Part shown: positions 1-9,380 of the stretch, piece after piece | Numbering within the stretch: the stretch's first letter is position 1 | Layout: the number at the start of each line of letters is the position of its first letter | Assembly (NCBI RefSeq): GCF_004358205.1 | Contig: NZ_SMYO01000006.1 | Location: 124,001 to 188,000 of the forward strand | Length of the DNA: 64,000 bases | Origin: Bacillus salipaludis | GTDB taxonomy: Bacteria; Bacillota; Bacilli; Bacillales_B; DSM-18226 | Reading direction: 5' to 3' | Notes under the pieces: generated by a model | What the model saw: the letters and a program-made list of their open reading frames with translations, nothing else | Database searches by the model: none | What the model was told of the DNA's origin: nothing | Made by a program: the position numbers and the translations under genes

Positions 1-1
1 G

Positions 2-880
2 GATGCAACCCATGGGGCATTGATCATTTCTTCAGTTTCCTGGTCTGAAGAGCCGGGGATCATTCTCGACGGAGGTGTCGGGGTTGGCCGGGTTACAAAG
101 GAAGGATTGCCCGTTCCAGTGGGGGAAGCTGCCATCAACCCGGTCCCTCGAAAGATGATCCGAAAGACAGCGGAAGGGATTTTAAGCGAGTTTGGCATCG
201 AAAAAGGGATAAAAATCGTGATATCAGTACCAGCCGGTGAAGAAATAGCCAAAAAAACGCTGAACGGACGCTTGGGTATTATTGGAGGGATCTCAATCCT
301 TGGTACGCGTGGTATTGTTGTTCCTTTTTCAACAGCAGCCTATAAAGCCAGTATTATTCAGGCCATCAGTGTAGCACGTGCAAGCGGGTGCGAGCATCTT
401 GTCATAACCACTGGCGGCCGAAGTGAAAAATGTGCCATCAAACAATTTCCGGAACTTCCCGAGGAAGCCTTTGTCGAGATGGGCGACTTTGTGGGTTTTA
501 CACTGAAACAATCCAAAAAGCAAGGTATGAAAAGAGTTTCAATGGTCGGAATGATGGGGAAATTTTCAAAAGTTGCGATGGGGACGATGATGGTTCATTC
601 AAAAAGTGCCCCTGTTAATTTTGAGTTTTTAGCGGAAGTAGCAGGCAGTGCGGGCGCAGATGCTGTTTTGATCGAGGAAATTAAACAGGCAAATACCGCT
701 TCCCAGGTAGGTGACATGATGGCTGCCCGTGGTTATACTTCATTTTTTGAACAGCTGAGTCGTAATTGCTGTCTCGCCGCGCTTAAGGAAGTGGATGGCG
801 GGATTATGGTAGACACCTCCTTATATACGATGAAGGGGGAGTTTTTAGGAAAGGCGGAAGTAATGGATGGCATCGGTTAA
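2..880 (+). CDS. cbiD: Cobalt-precorrin-5B C1-methyltransferase CbiD (5' end cut off)
   Basis: CbiD acts in the oxygen-independent corrin pathway and methylates C1 of cobalt-precorrin-5B with S-adenosylmethionine. The frame is already open at base 2 and reads through the family's conserved THG stretch ([13 protein letters not shown]), so the TTG at 20 is internal and the true start lies left of the window. About 292 residues remain; the family is usually somewhat over 360, so roughly the first fifth is missing. The glycine-rich segment [16 protein letters not shown] and a C-terminal segment ending in MDGIG are intact. Its stop overlaps the next gene by 14 bp, which indicates translational coupling. 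It is the first visible member of a cob operon in the same order as Bacillus megaterium cobI; cbiC, cbiJ and cbiH would be expected just upstream. Confidence 0.95.
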   Translation, partial: DATHGALIISSVSWSEEPGIILDGGVGVGRVTKEGLPVPVGEAAINPVPRKMIRKTAEGILSEFGIEKGIKIVISVPAGEEIAKKTLNGRLGIIGGISILGTRGIVVPFSTAAYKASIIQAISVARASGCEHLVITTGGRSEKCAIKQFPELPEEAFVEMGDFVGFTLKQSKKQGMKRVSMVGMMGKFSKVAMGTMMVHSKSAPVNFEFLAEVAGSAGADAVLIEEIKQANTASQVGDMMAARGYTSFFEQLSRNCCLAALKEVDGGIMVDTSLYTMKGEFLGKAEVMDGIG

Positions 881-2072
881 AATGATTGGCATTGGGGATG
901 AAGGGAAGTTAAGTCTGCTTCCCATGTATGAAAAGTGGATTGATGAGAGTGATATTTTAATAGGAGGAAAGCGTCAACTTGGCTTTTTTCCGGAATACCA
1001 AGGCGAAAAAATCGTAATTGAGGGCGGCCTTTCTTCGCTTGTTGACCGTTTGAAAACTGAGATGAAAAATGTTGTCCTTCTGGCATCTGGAGATCCGTTA
1101 TTTTTTGGAATCGGCGGCTACTTATCTTCAAAAATCGATTTGGAAATTTATCCTCATTTAAGCTCTGTCCAGCTTGCGTTTGCCAAAATGGGAGAAAGAT
1201 GGCAAGACGCATACTTTACGAGTGTTCATGGAAGAAGCATGAAAGGGCTGGCACAACGGATTGATGGAAAAGAAAAAGTCGCCATTTTAACCGATATGGA
1301 AAATTCACCGAATAAAATCGCACAGTATTTGCTATCTTTTGTGATGGATGAATATAAAGCATTTGTGGGGGAGAACCTAGGCGGCCAAAATGAAAGATGC
1401 CGTTGGTTTAGCTTGGAGGAAATGCAGGATGCCGAGTTTTCACCGCTAAATGTCGTAGTTCTAAAGAAAACAGGTAAAACTCCACAATGGTCCATCGGTA
1501 TAAACGATGAAGAGTTTTTTCAACGAAAGCCGGATAAAGGCTTAATCACGAAAAAAGAGATTCGGACTTTAAGCATCAGTGCCCTTCATTTAAAAGAAGA
1601 CAGTATTGTTTGGGATATTGGTACCTGTACTGGTTCAGTTGCGATTGAAGCAGCTAAAATCGCAAGGGAAGGACAAATCTTTGCGATTGAGAAAAACGAA
1701 GGCGATTTGGAAAACTGCAAACAAAATCTAGTTAAGTTTCGTGTTGATGCAACGCTCATCCATTCGAAGGCCCCCGAAGGTTTGGACACGTTTCCAGATC
1801 CGGATGCCGTATTTATCGGTGGAACCGCAGGAGGGATGGAAGAAATCCTTGATATTTGCTGCAGCCGACTTCGAGCGGACGGGCGCATCGTCCTGAATGC
1901 CGTGACAATTGAAAATCTATCAGAAGCCATGCATGCATTCAAGAAGCAGGGATTTGATACAGCGATAACTCTTGCACAAATTTCAAGAAGTAAGCCAATC
2001 TTGAATCTTACTAGATTTGATGCGTTAAATCCAATTTATATCATAGAAGCATGGCGAAAGGAAGGGGAATAA
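867..2072 (+). CDS. cbiET: Precorrin-6Y/7 C5,15-methyltransferase and decarboxylase, CbiE-CbiT fusion
   Basis: This bifunctional enzyme methylates C5 and C15 of the corrin ring and removes the acetate carboxyl at C12. The protein is 401 residues. Residues 1-200 are a CbiE tetrapyrrole methylase with the GDP motif ([12 protein letters not shown], about residue 72). Residues 205-401 are a CbiT Rossmann methyltransferase with the SAM loop [15 protein letters not shown] near residue 250. In that loop a Cys takes the place of the usual middle Gly. The fusion is the arrangement of B. megaterium cbiET; many bacteria keep the two genes apart. The start ATG lies inside the end of cbiD behind AAGGCGG; the ATG at 882 is a less likely alternative. 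Confidence 0.95.
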   Translation: MASVKMIGIGDEGKLSLLPMYEKWIDESDILIGGKRQLGFFPEYQGEKIVIEGGLSSLVDRLKTEMKNVVLLASGDPLFFGIGGYLSSKIDLEIYPHLSSVQLAFAKMGERWQDAYFTSVHGRSMKGLAQRIDGKEKVAILTDMENSPNKIAQYLLSFVMDEYKAFVGENLGGQNERCRWFSLEEMQDAEFSPLNVVVLKKTGKTPQWSIGINDEEFFQRKPDKGLITKKEIRTLSISALHLKEDSIVWDIGTCTGSVAIEAAKIAREGQIFAIEKNEGDLENCKQNLVKFRVDATLIHSKAPEGLDTFPDPDAVFIGGTAGGMEEILDICCSRLRADGRIVLNAVTIENLSEAMHAFKKQGFDTAITLAQISRSKPILNLTRFDALNPIYIIEAWRKEGE

Positions 2073-2074
2073 AG

Positions 2075-2776
2075 ATGCTTGGTACATTATACGGCTTAGG
2101 AGTTGGCCCGGGGGACCCGGAGCTCATCACCGTGAAAGCATTTCGAAAATTAAAAGAATCACCTGTTATTGCCTATCCAAAAAAACAAAAAGGCAGTAAA
2201 AGCTATGCACATCGCATAATCGATGTTTATTTTCAGCCTCATGAAAAAGAAATGCTGGGACTTGTGTTCCCGATGACAAAAGATTCAGCTACATTGGAAA
2301 GAAAATGGACTGAAACCGTGGAAAGTGTTTGGGAGAAGCTTCGGGAAGGAAAAGATGTAGCCTTTGTAACGGAAGGAGATCCACTTTTATACAGTACCTT
2401 TATACATATGATGCGGTTAATGCAAGAGACACATCCGGAAGTACCCATTGAAGTTGTCCCGGGAATCTCTTCGATAAATGGAGCGGCTTCAAGGCTGGGA
2501 ATTCCTTTAGCCGACGGTGACGAGCATGTGGCAATCGTTCCGGCTCGTGATGACTATGAAACCATGAAAAAAGTAATTGAGGACAATGATTGTGTTATTT
2601 TTATTAAAGTAGCAAAAGTAATCGATCGAATGCTTGAGGTATTACGAGATTTGGACTTAGTTCACAAAGCCTCCGTTGTCACAAAGGTAACATCAAATGA
2701 AGAGATTATTTGGAGGGCTGACGAGCTTGAAGGAGCAGAGCTTGAATACTTAACATTAATGGTGGTGAGAAAATGA
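2075..2776 (+). CDS. cbiL: Precorrin-2 / cobalt-factor II C20-methyltransferase
   Basis: CbiL adds the C20 methyl group to cobalt-factor II, the step that commits the macrocycle to corrin formation. The 233-residue protein starts with the tetrapyrrole-methylase loop GVGPGDPELITVKA and carries the second family motif EGDPLLYSTFIHM near residue 110 and VVPGISSINGAASRLG near 128. I chose the ATG at 2075 because AAGGAAGGGG lies about 8 bp upstream. An upstream in-frame ATG at 2051 would lie inside the end of cbiET and lacks a good ribosome binding site. Only 2 bp separate it from cbiET, and its own stop overlaps the cbiF start as ATGA. Confidence 0.93.
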   Translation: MLGTLYGLGVGPGDPELITVKAFRKLKESPVIAYPKKQKGSKSYAHRIIDVYFQPHEKEMLGLVFPMTKDSATLERKWTETVESVWEKLREGKDVAFVTEGDPLLYSTFIHMMRLMQETHPEVPIEVVPGISSINGAASRLGIPLADGDEHVAIVPARDDYETMKKVIEDNDCVIFIKVAKVIDRMLEVLRDLDLVHKASVVTKVTSNEEIIWRADELEGAELEYLTLMVVRK

Positions 2777-3552
2777 AGCTATACATCGTTGGGGCAGGCC
2801 CCGGAGACCCGGATTTAATCACAGTTAAAGGACTTCAACACCTTCAGGAAGCAGATGTGGTTCTGTATGCAGATTCATTAGTTAACGAAGAATTAATTGC
2901 CAAAGCAAAACCTTCTGCAGAAGTAATGAAAACGGCAGGTATGCATTTGGAGGAAATGGTTGATATCATGGTGAGTCGAATTCATCAAGGGAAAAAGGTG
3001 GTTCGTGTTCACACCGGGGACCCGGCTGTATATGGTGCCATAATGGAGCAAATGGTGCTTTTGAAAAAGAAAGGAATTGAAGTTGAGATTGTTCCCGGTG
3101 TCAGCTCCGTGTTTGCAGCAGCGGCAGCGGCGCAGGCCGAATTGACGATTCCTGATTTAACGCAAACCCTCATTTTAACAAGGGCCGAAGGCAGGACTCC
3201 TGTACCGGAACGTGAAAAGCTTGCCGATTTAGCAAAACATCATTGTACAATCGCTCTTTTCTTAAGTGCGACCTTAACAAAAAAGCTGGTAAAGGAATTG
3301 ACAGAGGCAGGTTGGAGCAAGGATACTCCGGTTGCTGTCGTTTATAAGGCATCTTGGCCGGATGAAAAAATTGTCAGGTCCACCTTGGAACATTTAGATG
3401 AAGATATGCGGGCAAACGGGATTCGAAAACAGGCAATGATTTTAGCGGGTTGGGCACTTGATGAAAACATCCATGACCAAAATTACCGTTCGAAGCTCTA
3501 CGATAAAACCTTTACGCACGGATTCCGCCGGGGGGGGAGTCTAAATGATTGA
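2773..3552 (+). CDS. cbiF: Cobalt-precorrin-4 C11-methyltransferase
   Basis: CbiF methylates C11 of cobalt-precorrin-4. The 259-residue protein begins with the tetrapyrrole-methylase signature GAGPGDPDLITVKG and has the second SAM-binding motif VHTGDPAVYGAIMEQM near residue 80 and VPGVSSVFAAAAAAQAELT near 112, as in CbiF/CobM. Its start overlaps the cbiL stop by 4 bp (ATGA). The 3' end contains a run of eight G (3530-3537) that also forms the ribosome binding site of cbiG. A slip there would change the last residues (RRGGSLND) only, so function is probably not sensitive to it. Confidence 0.95.
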   Translation: MKLYIVGAGPGDPDLITVKGLQHLQEADVVLYADSLVNEELIAKAKPSAEVMKTAGMHLEEMVDIMVSRIHQGKKVVRVHTGDPAVYGAIMEQMVLLKKKGIEVEIVPGVSSVFAAAAAAQAELTIPDLTQTLILTRAEGRTPVPEREKLADLAKHHCTIALFLSATLTKKLVKELTEAGWSKDTPVAVVYKASWPDEKIVRSTLEHLDEDMRANGIRKQAMILAGWALDENIHDQNYRSKLYDKTFTHGFRRGGSLND

Positions 3553-4666
3553 GCTTCAAGAAGAAAAAGTGTCTGCAATTGAGCAGAAGGGTAATTATGC
3601 GATAGTTGCCATCACCAAGCATGGTGTTGAACTGGCACGAAAGCTTGGGTCTTCTTTTCAAAATGCAGATGTCTACTATATGGGCAAATTTGAAAAAGGG
3701 GATGAAGCGGCGAAGGGCATTCAAATGTTTACCGGAAGTGTCCGCCTGCTGCTTCCATCCCTTTTCCAAGCTTATCAGGGACTTATTATTATTATTTCGC
3801 TGGGTGCAGTTGTCCGAATGATTGCGCCACTATTAAAGGATAAGAAAACCGACCCCGGTGTGGTTGTCATTGACGATAAAGGGGAACATGTAATCAGCGT
3901 CTTGTCAGGGCACATTGGCGGTGCCAATGAATTAACCAAAGAGGTAGCTGCTGCTTTAAAAGCACGTCCGATTATAACCACCGCTTCTGATGTACAGGGA
4001 ACGATTCCAGTTGATTTGTTTGGGAAACGGTTTGGCTGGGTATGGGACTCCTCAGAAAAGCTGACCCCTGTTAGTGCTGCAGTCGTGAATGAAGAAAAGA
4101 TTGCAGTCGTCCAAGAGTCAGGGGAGAAAGAATGGTGGCATTATGGACCTTCCATTCCGGAAAATATTAAGGTTTACGATTCAATTGATGGAGCCTTGAA
4201 AGCGGGACTGGATGCCGCTCTGGTCATTACACATCGGAAGCTCTCGGAAGAAGAAAATTTAATCTTACATAATGGAGTGTTATATCGCCCTAAAGTAATT
4301 GTCCTTGGTATCGGCTGTAACCGCGGGACAACAACAGAGGAAATAGAAGCTGTTATTGAAGAAACATTGAAGGAATTACAGTTTTCGAAAAAAAGCGTTA
4401 AAGCCGTTTGCACGATAGATATAAAAAAAGATGAATCCGGGTTGCTTGAAGTTGCGAGTAAAAACAATTGGGAGTTTATCTATTTTACACCTGCAGAACT
4501 AAATTCAGTTAAAATGGAAATGCCATCAGAAACTGTTTTTAAATATACAGGTGCATATGGGGTGAGTGAACCCGCCGCATTATTGTATAGCGGTGCAGAA
4601 AAATTAGAGCTGGTCAAAAAGAAATCAGGAAATGTAACGATTTCCGTTGCAATCATTCCATATTAA
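3545..4666 (+). CDS. cbiG: Cobalt-precorrin-5A hydrolase CbiG
   Basis: CbiG opens the delta-lactone of cobalt-precorrin-5A and releases the C20 fragment as acetaldehyde. The 373-residue protein shows the CbiG N-terminal domain with LGAVVRMIAPLLKDKKTDPG and VISVLSGHIGGANELT (about residues 80-130) and the C-terminal CbiG domain starting at VLGIGCNRGTTTEEIEAVI near residue 252 and including YTGAYGVSEPAALL. It overlaps cbiF by 8 bp, and its ribosome binding site is the G-rich end of that gene. Seventeen bases separate it from cbiA. Confidence 0.94.
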   Translation: MIELQEEKVSAIEQKGNYAIVAITKHGVELARKLGSSFQNADVYYMGKFEKGDEAAKGIQMFTGSVRLLLPSLFQAYQGLIIIISLGAVVRMIAPLLKDKKTDPGVVVIDDKGEHVISVLSGHIGGANELTKEVAAALKARPIITTASDVQGTIPVDLFGKRFGWVWDSSEKLTPVSAAVVNEEKIAVVQESGEKEWWHYGPSIPENIKVYDSIDGALKAGLDAALVITHRKLSEEENLILHNGVLYRPKVIVLGIGCNRGTTTEEIEAVIEETLKELQFSKKSVKAVCTIDIKKDESGLLEVASKNNWEFIYFTPAELNSVKMEMPSETVFKYTGAYGVSEPAALLYSGAEKLELVKKKSGNVTISVAIIPY

Positions 4667-4683
4667 GTTAGGGAGGGGATTTC

Positions 4684-6063
4684 ATGTCTAGTCGCAGACT
4701 TGTCATTGCCGGAACAGGCAGCGGGGTTGGAAAAACAACCTTAACAATCGGGCTGATGTCGGCATTAAGAAAAAAGGGTTATATCGTTCAAGGGTTTAAA
4801 TGTGGACCAGATTATATTGACCCGACATACCATACGGCAGTTACAGGGAGAATATCCAGAAATATTGACAGCTGGATGCTGGAACACGAGATGGTAAAAG
4901 AGATTGTGATCCGGGCAAGTTATGGAGCGGATATTTCGATTATTGAAGGTGTAATGGGCTTTTATGACGGTAAAAACCCAATGAATAATCGTGGTTCTAC
5001 TGCAGAAATCAGTATCATTTCGGAAAGTCCAGTAGTCCTTGTCGTCAATTGTTCCAGTATGGCCCGAAGTGCTGCCGCCATTGTAAAAGGATTTCAAGTA
5101 TTTTTAGAAGAAGCTAATATTGTCGGTGTGATCGCCAATCGGGTTGGCAGTGAGGGGCATTACAAAATCGTTAAAACAGCCATTGAACAAGAATGTGGCA
5201 TACCGGTCCTTGGGTATTTACAAAAGGACTCCCATTTTGCTATCCCTGAGCGGCATCTTGGCTTAATCCCATCAGTGGAACGGGGAGAACTAGATTCGTT
5301 TTTTAATCAACTTGGTGACTTGGTTCTTGAAACAATCGATGTGGAAGCCCTCTATGAAGTAGCAAAAGCTTCTCCTTTGGAAATAAAGGAATCGCAGTTT
5401 AAGAGAAGGGAAAAGAATAAAATACGAATCGCCGTTGCTAGAGATGCTGCATTCAATTTTTATTATCAGGAAAACTTTGAATTGTTAGAGGCATTTGGGG
5501 CAGAGTTAATAGAATTTTCTCCGTTAAAGGGTGAAACGATTCCGGACAATATGGACGGTTTATACATAGGCGGCGGATTTCCAGAAGAATTTGCTGCCGA
5601 TCTTCAAGAGAAAACAGAGGTCAAACAATCGATTCGGACAGCCATTGAAAAGGGCATACCAACATTGGCTGAGTGCGGCGGCTTCATGTATTTAACCGAG
5701 TCGATTGAAACTACGGATGAAAAAACCTATGAAATGGTTGGAGTCATCCCGGGCAAGGTGAAAATGCAATCAAGGTTGGCAGCCTTAGGATATCGTGAAA
5801 TTACACCGGAAGAAGGAAATTTCCTTTTAGAGGGGAATTTGACAGCAAGGGGACATGAGTTTCATTATTCAACCTTTCAGCCAACCAAGGAAATTCAGCA
5901 TGCCTATCAAACAAAGGCAATGCGCGGCTTCAAACAAGAGGGGTATATGCACGGGAATTTAATTGCGGGTTATACTCACTTCCATTTTGGATCTTGTCCT
6001 CGCTTGGTAGAAAACTGGATTAAGAAATGTAAGGAGTTTCAAAACAGGAGGATATCACAATGA
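4684..6063 (+). CDS. cbiA: Cobyrinate a,c-diamide synthase
   Basis: CbiA amidates the a and c carboxylates of cobyrinic acid, using ATP and glutamine. The 459-residue protein has an N-terminal dethiobiotin-synthetase-like ATPase with the P-loop GTGSGVGKTTL (about residues 9-19) and the following GFKCGPDYIDPTYH, and a C-terminal class I glutamine amidotransferase domain with LYIGGGFPEEFAA and the nucleophile Cys in TLAECGGFMYL (about residue 331). The late FHYSTF and AGYTHFHFGS segments are typical of CbiA. The ribosome binding site GGGAGGGG precedes the ATG. The stop overlaps the cobT start as ATGA. Confidence 0.96.
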   Translation: MSSRRLVIAGTGSGVGKTTLTIGLMSALRKKGYIVQGFKCGPDYIDPTYHTAVTGRISRNIDSWMLEHEMVKEIVIRASYGADISIIEGVMGFYDGKNPMNNRGSTAEISIISESPVVLVVNCSSMARSAAAIVKGFQVFLEEANIVGVIANRVGSEGHYKIVKTAIEQECGIPVLGYLQKDSHFAIPERHLGLIPSVERGELDSFFNQLGDLVLETIDVEALYEVAKASPLEIKESQFKRREKNKIRIAVARDAAFNFYYQENFELLEAFGAELIEFSPLKGETIPDNMDGLYIGGGFPEEFAADLQEKTEVKQSIRTAIEKGIPTLAECGGFMYLTESIETTDEKTYEMVGVIPGKVKMQSRLAALGYREITPEEGNFLLEGNLTARGHEFHYSTFQPTKEIQHAYQTKAMRGFKQEGYMHGNLIAGYTHFHFGSCPRLVENWIKKCKEFQNRRISQ

Positions 6064-7100
6064 TTGATACCATTTCCAAGGCCCAGCCGTTAGATCAAGA
6101 AGCGGGTCAAAGGGTTCGTGAATATATTGATACCTTAACGAAACCACCGGGGAGTTTAGGGAGATTAGAAGAATTGGCCGTTCTGCTGGCAGAAATGACC
6201 TCAGAACCATTTCCTAGTGTAACACCGCCTGGGGTGATTGTGTTTGCGGCGGACCACGGTGTAATTGAAGAAGGGGTATCCGCTTTTCCGCAGGAAGTTA
6301 CTGTACAAATGGTTATGAACTTTTTAAACAGCGGTGCGGCCATCAATGTCTTTAGCAAACAAATCGGCGCTGCCTTTGAAGTGGTGGATATCGGAGTTGC
6401 AGCAGATATTGAAGCAGATGGTGTAGTAAATCGGAAAGTAAGGTATGGCACAGCGAATTTTTGCAAACAGGATGCCCTGACAAAAATAGAGGTAGAAAAA
6501 GCGATTGCGGTTGGTTTTGAAAGAGCCGAAAACATGATTCAACAAGGAAGCAAATGCTTAATTCTAGGTGAAATGGGGATCGGTAATACGACTCCAAGCA
6601 GTGCGATTTTAGCGGTATTAAGCGGTGAAGAGGTCAAAGAGCTTGTCGGCAGGGGTACTGGAATTGCTCCAGAAAAGGTTATCCATAAGCAAGAAGTGAT
6701 TGAACAAGCATTAGAAGAAAGACAACCTGACCGGAACGATCCCATTGATATTTTGGCAAAATTGGGTGGATTGGAAATCGCAGGAATGACGGGGGCGATG
6801 TTAGCAGCAGCGGCAAACCGAGTTCCGATTCTTTTAGATGGGTTTATTTGTACGATATCAGCACTATTGGCAAAAGAAATTTGCAGCACAGCGAGTGATT
6901 ATATGATTGCTGGGCATCGTTCAGTTGAACCAGGACACAAAAAAGCCCTACAGTTACTGGGAAAAGAGCCTATTCTTGATCTTGATTTACGTTTAGGCGA
7001 AGGAAGCGGTGCAGCTGTAGCCTTTCCAATTTTACAATCAGCCACATTAATGCTGAAAGAAATGGCCACTTTTAGATCTGCAGGAATATCAAAGGAATAA
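6060..7100 (+). CDS. cobT: Nicotinate-nucleotide:dimethylbenzimidazole phosphoribosyltransferase
   Basis: CobT activates the lower-ligand base: it transfers ribose phosphate from nicotinate mononucleotide to a benzimidazole to give alpha-ribazole phosphate. The 346-residue length is standard. Diagnostic segments are TKPPGSLGRLE, FAADHGVIEEGVSAFPQ, GEMGIGNTTPSSAI (phosphate and ribose binding) and LRLGEGSGAAVAFPI, whose Glu corresponds to the catalytic Glu317 of the Salmonella enzyme. Its presence inside the ring-assembly operon suggests that the cell makes complete cobalamin with an activated lower base. It overlaps cbiA by 4 bp behind ACAGGAGGAT. Confidence 0.96.
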   Translation: MIDTISKAQPLDQEAGQRVREYIDTLTKPPGSLGRLEELAVLLAEMTSEPFPSVTPPGVIVFAADHGVIEEGVSAFPQEVTVQMVMNFLNSGAAINVFSKQIGAAFEVVDIGVAADIEADGVVNRKVRYGTANFCKQDALTKIEVEKAIAVGFERAENMIQQGSKCLILGEMGIGNTTPSSAILAVLSGEEVKELVGRGTGIAPEKVIHKQEVIEQALEERQPDRNDPIDILAKLGGLEIAGMTGAMLAAAANRVPILLDGFICTISALLAKEICSTASDYMIAGHRSVEPGHKKALQLLGKEPILDLDLRLGEGSGAAVAFPILQSATLMLKEMATFRSAGISKE

Positions 7101-7114
7101 TGAGGTGATCGGAC

Positions 7115-7900
7115 ATGAAAAAAGGAAAAGTGTATCTTGTAGGTGCAGGACCAGGAGACCCGAAGCTCATTACTGTTTATGGGGTGGAGTGCATCCAAAA
7201 AGCGGATGTAATTTTATATGATCGTTTAGTGAATGAGGCCCTGTTGCAATATGCAAAAGAGGGGGCAGAGCTTATTTTTTGCGGAAAGCTTCCAGGAAAA
7301 CATCAAATCATTCAAGACCAAATTCATGAGCTCTTGATTGAAAAAGCATCTGAAGGAAAGATTGTTGTCAGATTAAAAGGTGGCGACCCATGCATATTTG
7401 GCCGTGTTGGGGAAGAAGCGGAAGTGTTAGCTAGTCATGAAATACAATACGAAATTGTGCCAGGAATTACTTCTGGAATCGCTGCCCCTGCCTATGCAGG
7501 AATTCCCGTTACGCATCGCGATTATGCATCTTCGTTTGCAATCGTTACCGGACACGGACGGGCAGAGAAGGAAGAAGATCATTTGAATTGGTCAGCACTT
7601 GCCAAAGGGATTGATACCATCGCCTTTTATATGGGAATCGGGAACATAAATTATATTTGCACTCAATTAATCGAACATGGGAAAAACCCTCTTACTCCAG
7701 CAGCCATTATTCAATGGGGTACAACAGCACTCCAGAGGACACTTACTGGAAACTTAGAAAATATAGAAGAACTTGCTTCTAAGGCTGGTATAACACATCC
7801 TGCCATTGTGTTAGTTGGTGAAGTTGTTGGGGTTCGTGAAAAAATAAAATGGTTTCAAGAACAGGAAGAAAAAATCGAAGTGATTGCTGGGAGAGAGTAG
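7115..7900 (+). CDS. cobA: Uroporphyrinogen-III C2,C7-methyltransferase (SUMT)
   Basis: This enzyme converts uroporphyrinogen III to precorrin-2, the branch point toward cobalamin and siroheme. It is a 261-residue stand-alone SUMT with the motifs YLVGAGPGDPKLITV, LYDRLVNEALL, VRLKGGDPCIFGRVGEE and VPGITSGIAAPAYAGIPVTHR. It lacks the CysG dehydrogenase/ferrochelatase domain, so oxidation and cobalt insertion must be done elsewhere. The ribosome binding site TGAGGTGAT lies upstream of the ATG. It is followed after 1 bp by the nitroreductase gene. The symbol cobA here means SUMT, not the corrinoid adenosyltransferase. Confidence 0.95.
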   Translation: MKKGKVYLVGAGPGDPKLITVYGVECIQKADVILYDRLVNEALLQYAKEGAELIFCGKLPGKHQIIQDQIHELLIEKASEGKIVVRLKGGDPCIFGRVGEEAEVLASHEIQYEIVPGITSGIAAPAYAGIPVTHRDYASSFAIVTGHGRAEKEEDHLNWSALAKGIDTIAFYMGIGNINYICTQLIEHGKNPLTPAAIIQWGTTALQRTLTGNLENIEELASKAGITHPAIVLVGEVVGVREKIKWFQEQEEKIEVIAGRE

Positions 7901-7901
7901 A

Positions 7902-8471
7902 ATGTCGATAATTGCAGAAATTAAAAATCGGAGAGCCATTCGGGATTATGCCCAAAAAGATGTCGAAGATGAAAAAATTAACACACTATTAGATGCAGCA
8001 ACATGGGCCCCAAATGATCGAATGAGAGAACCGTGGAGCTTTTATGTAATAAAAGGAGAAGCCAAAAAACGTTATGAAATTATGGCAACTGAATATTTGC
8101 AAGAGCGGTTTTCAACCAAGCCCCATTTAGTAGAGAGTTCTTTAAAGGTATTGAAGACGACACCAGTTCACATCGTTGTGACAGCCGACATGGTACCAGG
8201 GGATGAGGAGGCATCACGGGACAATGAGTACGCGGTATGCTGTGCGATTCATTCCATGTGGCTTGCAGCAAGAGAATTGGGATTGGGTTTTGTTTGGAGA
8301 ACAAGGGGTGTAGGACTAGTAGGTGATAACCGGATGTATAGCTTTATTGGTTCACCGAAAAACAAAAAAATAATCGGTAATCTTTTTATTGGGTACCCAG
8401 ATGATGAAGCCGTAAAAAAAATCAAGGTACCAGCTCGAACATCCTATCAAGAAAAAACAGTTTGGATGTAA
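7902..8471 (+). CDS. Nitroreductase-family flavoprotein inside the cob operon
   Basis: This is a 189-residue protein of the FMN-dependent nitroreductase fold. The N-terminal RRAIRDYAQKDV (FMN-phosphate Arg motif), TWAPNDRMREPWSFYVI and the helix AIHSMWLAARELGLGFVWRTR are visible and resemble the YfhC/YdjA branch. The start ATG at 7902 follows GGGAGAGAG; an in-frame TTG at 7884 lies inside cobA. Its place between cobA and pduX suggests a cobalamin job. Two candidates are reduction of Co(II) corrinoids before adenosylation, or dimethylbenzimidazole synthesis as in BluB, which is a distant member of the same fold. I see nothing that proves either, so function is inferred only from context. Confidence 0.85.
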   Translation: MSIIAEIKNRRAIRDYAQKDVEDEKINTLLDAATWAPNDRMREPWSFYVIKGEAKKRYEIMATEYLQERFSTKPHLVESSLKVLKTTPVHIVVTADMVPGDEEASRDNEYAVCCAIHSMWLAARELGLGFVWRTRGVGLVGDNRMYSFIGSPKNKKIIGNLFIGYPDDEAVKKIKVPARTSYQEKTVWM

Positions 8472-8511
8472 AAAAAAGAATTAGTAGATTAGGTGTATGG
8501 GAGCTTTCTAA

Positions 8512-9357
8512 ATGAGAATAGGAAAGGGAAGTTGTCACGGAACATTTGGAGAACTCGTTCAGGGAATAATCGATGAAAAACACTTTTTAATCACGTTTCC
8601 CATCCCGAATTTGAAAAGTGAGGCTGTTTTTATCCCGAATCCCAGAGGTTCTGAAATGACAATGGGGGATCCAAAAGTAAAGGTATTGAAAGCAGGAAAA
8701 TTGCTGATGCAACAGTTTGATTTGCCTCTCGGCGGCAGCCTAGATATTCGGTCCAATATTCCTTCCGGTAAAGGAATGGCGAGCAGTTCCGCTGATATTG
8801 TCGCGGCTATAAGGGCTATTGCTGATAGTTACTCACTCCCTATAACAAAAGAAATGATCTCAAGCATAGCGGCACAAGTCGAGCCAACCGATGGAGTCAT
8901 GTATGATGAGGTCGTTGCTTATGACTATATTCATGGAGAACTGATTGAAGGCTTTGGGACGCTTCCTTCATTTCATCTCGTTGGAATCGATTTTGGGGGA
9001 GAAGTTGATACAGTTCAATTTAATCATATAGAAAAAGAATATAAACAACAAGATCATGCGATTTTTATACAAGCATACGAATTGATTCGGGAAGGGTTTG
9101 GGAGACGGGATTTTTCCTTGATTAGTAAAGCAACTACTCTGAGCGCACGTGTGAATCAAAAAATCTTACCAAAACCATTTTTTTATGAATTTGAAAAACT
9201 AGCCCAAGACTATCAGGGTGGGATTGTTGTTGCCCATAGTGGAACAGTTATGGGAATTTTACTAGATGGAAATCTACCAAATCAAAACGAGGTAATTTCA
9301 GATTTATCGAGGCAAATGTCTGATATAGTTAAAAATCCGATTCTAACATTATTTTAA
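8512..9357 (+). CDS. pduX: GHMP kinase, probable L-threonine kinase PduX
   Basis: PduX phosphorylates L-threonine to threonine-O-3-phosphate, the precursor of the aminopropanol linker of cobalamin. The 281-residue protein begins with GKGSCHGTFGELVQG and contains the GHMP ATP-binding loop IPSGKGMASSSADIVAAIRA (about residues 83-102), both typical of PduX. The C-terminal AHSGTVMGILLDG is the third GHMP motif. It is the penultimate gene of the cob operon, 40 bp after the nitroreductase. Other GHMP sugar kinases are possible, but the setting favours PduX. Confidence 0.88.
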   Translation: MRIGKGSCHGTFGELVQGIIDEKHFLITFPIPNLKSEAVFIPNPRGSEMTMGDPKVKVLKAGKLLMQQFDLPLGGSLDIRSNIPSGKGMASSSADIVAAIRAIADSYSLPITKEMISSIAAQVEPTDGVMYDEVVAYDYIHGELIEGFGTLPSFHLVGIDFGGEVDTVQFNHIEKEYKQQDHAIFIQAYELIREGFGRRDFSLISKATTLSARVNQKILPKPFFYEFEKLAQDYQGGIVVAHSGTVMGILLDGNLPNQNEVISDLSRQMSDIVKNPILTLF

Positions 9358-9380
9358 TAAGTAACATAAGGAGATTATCA

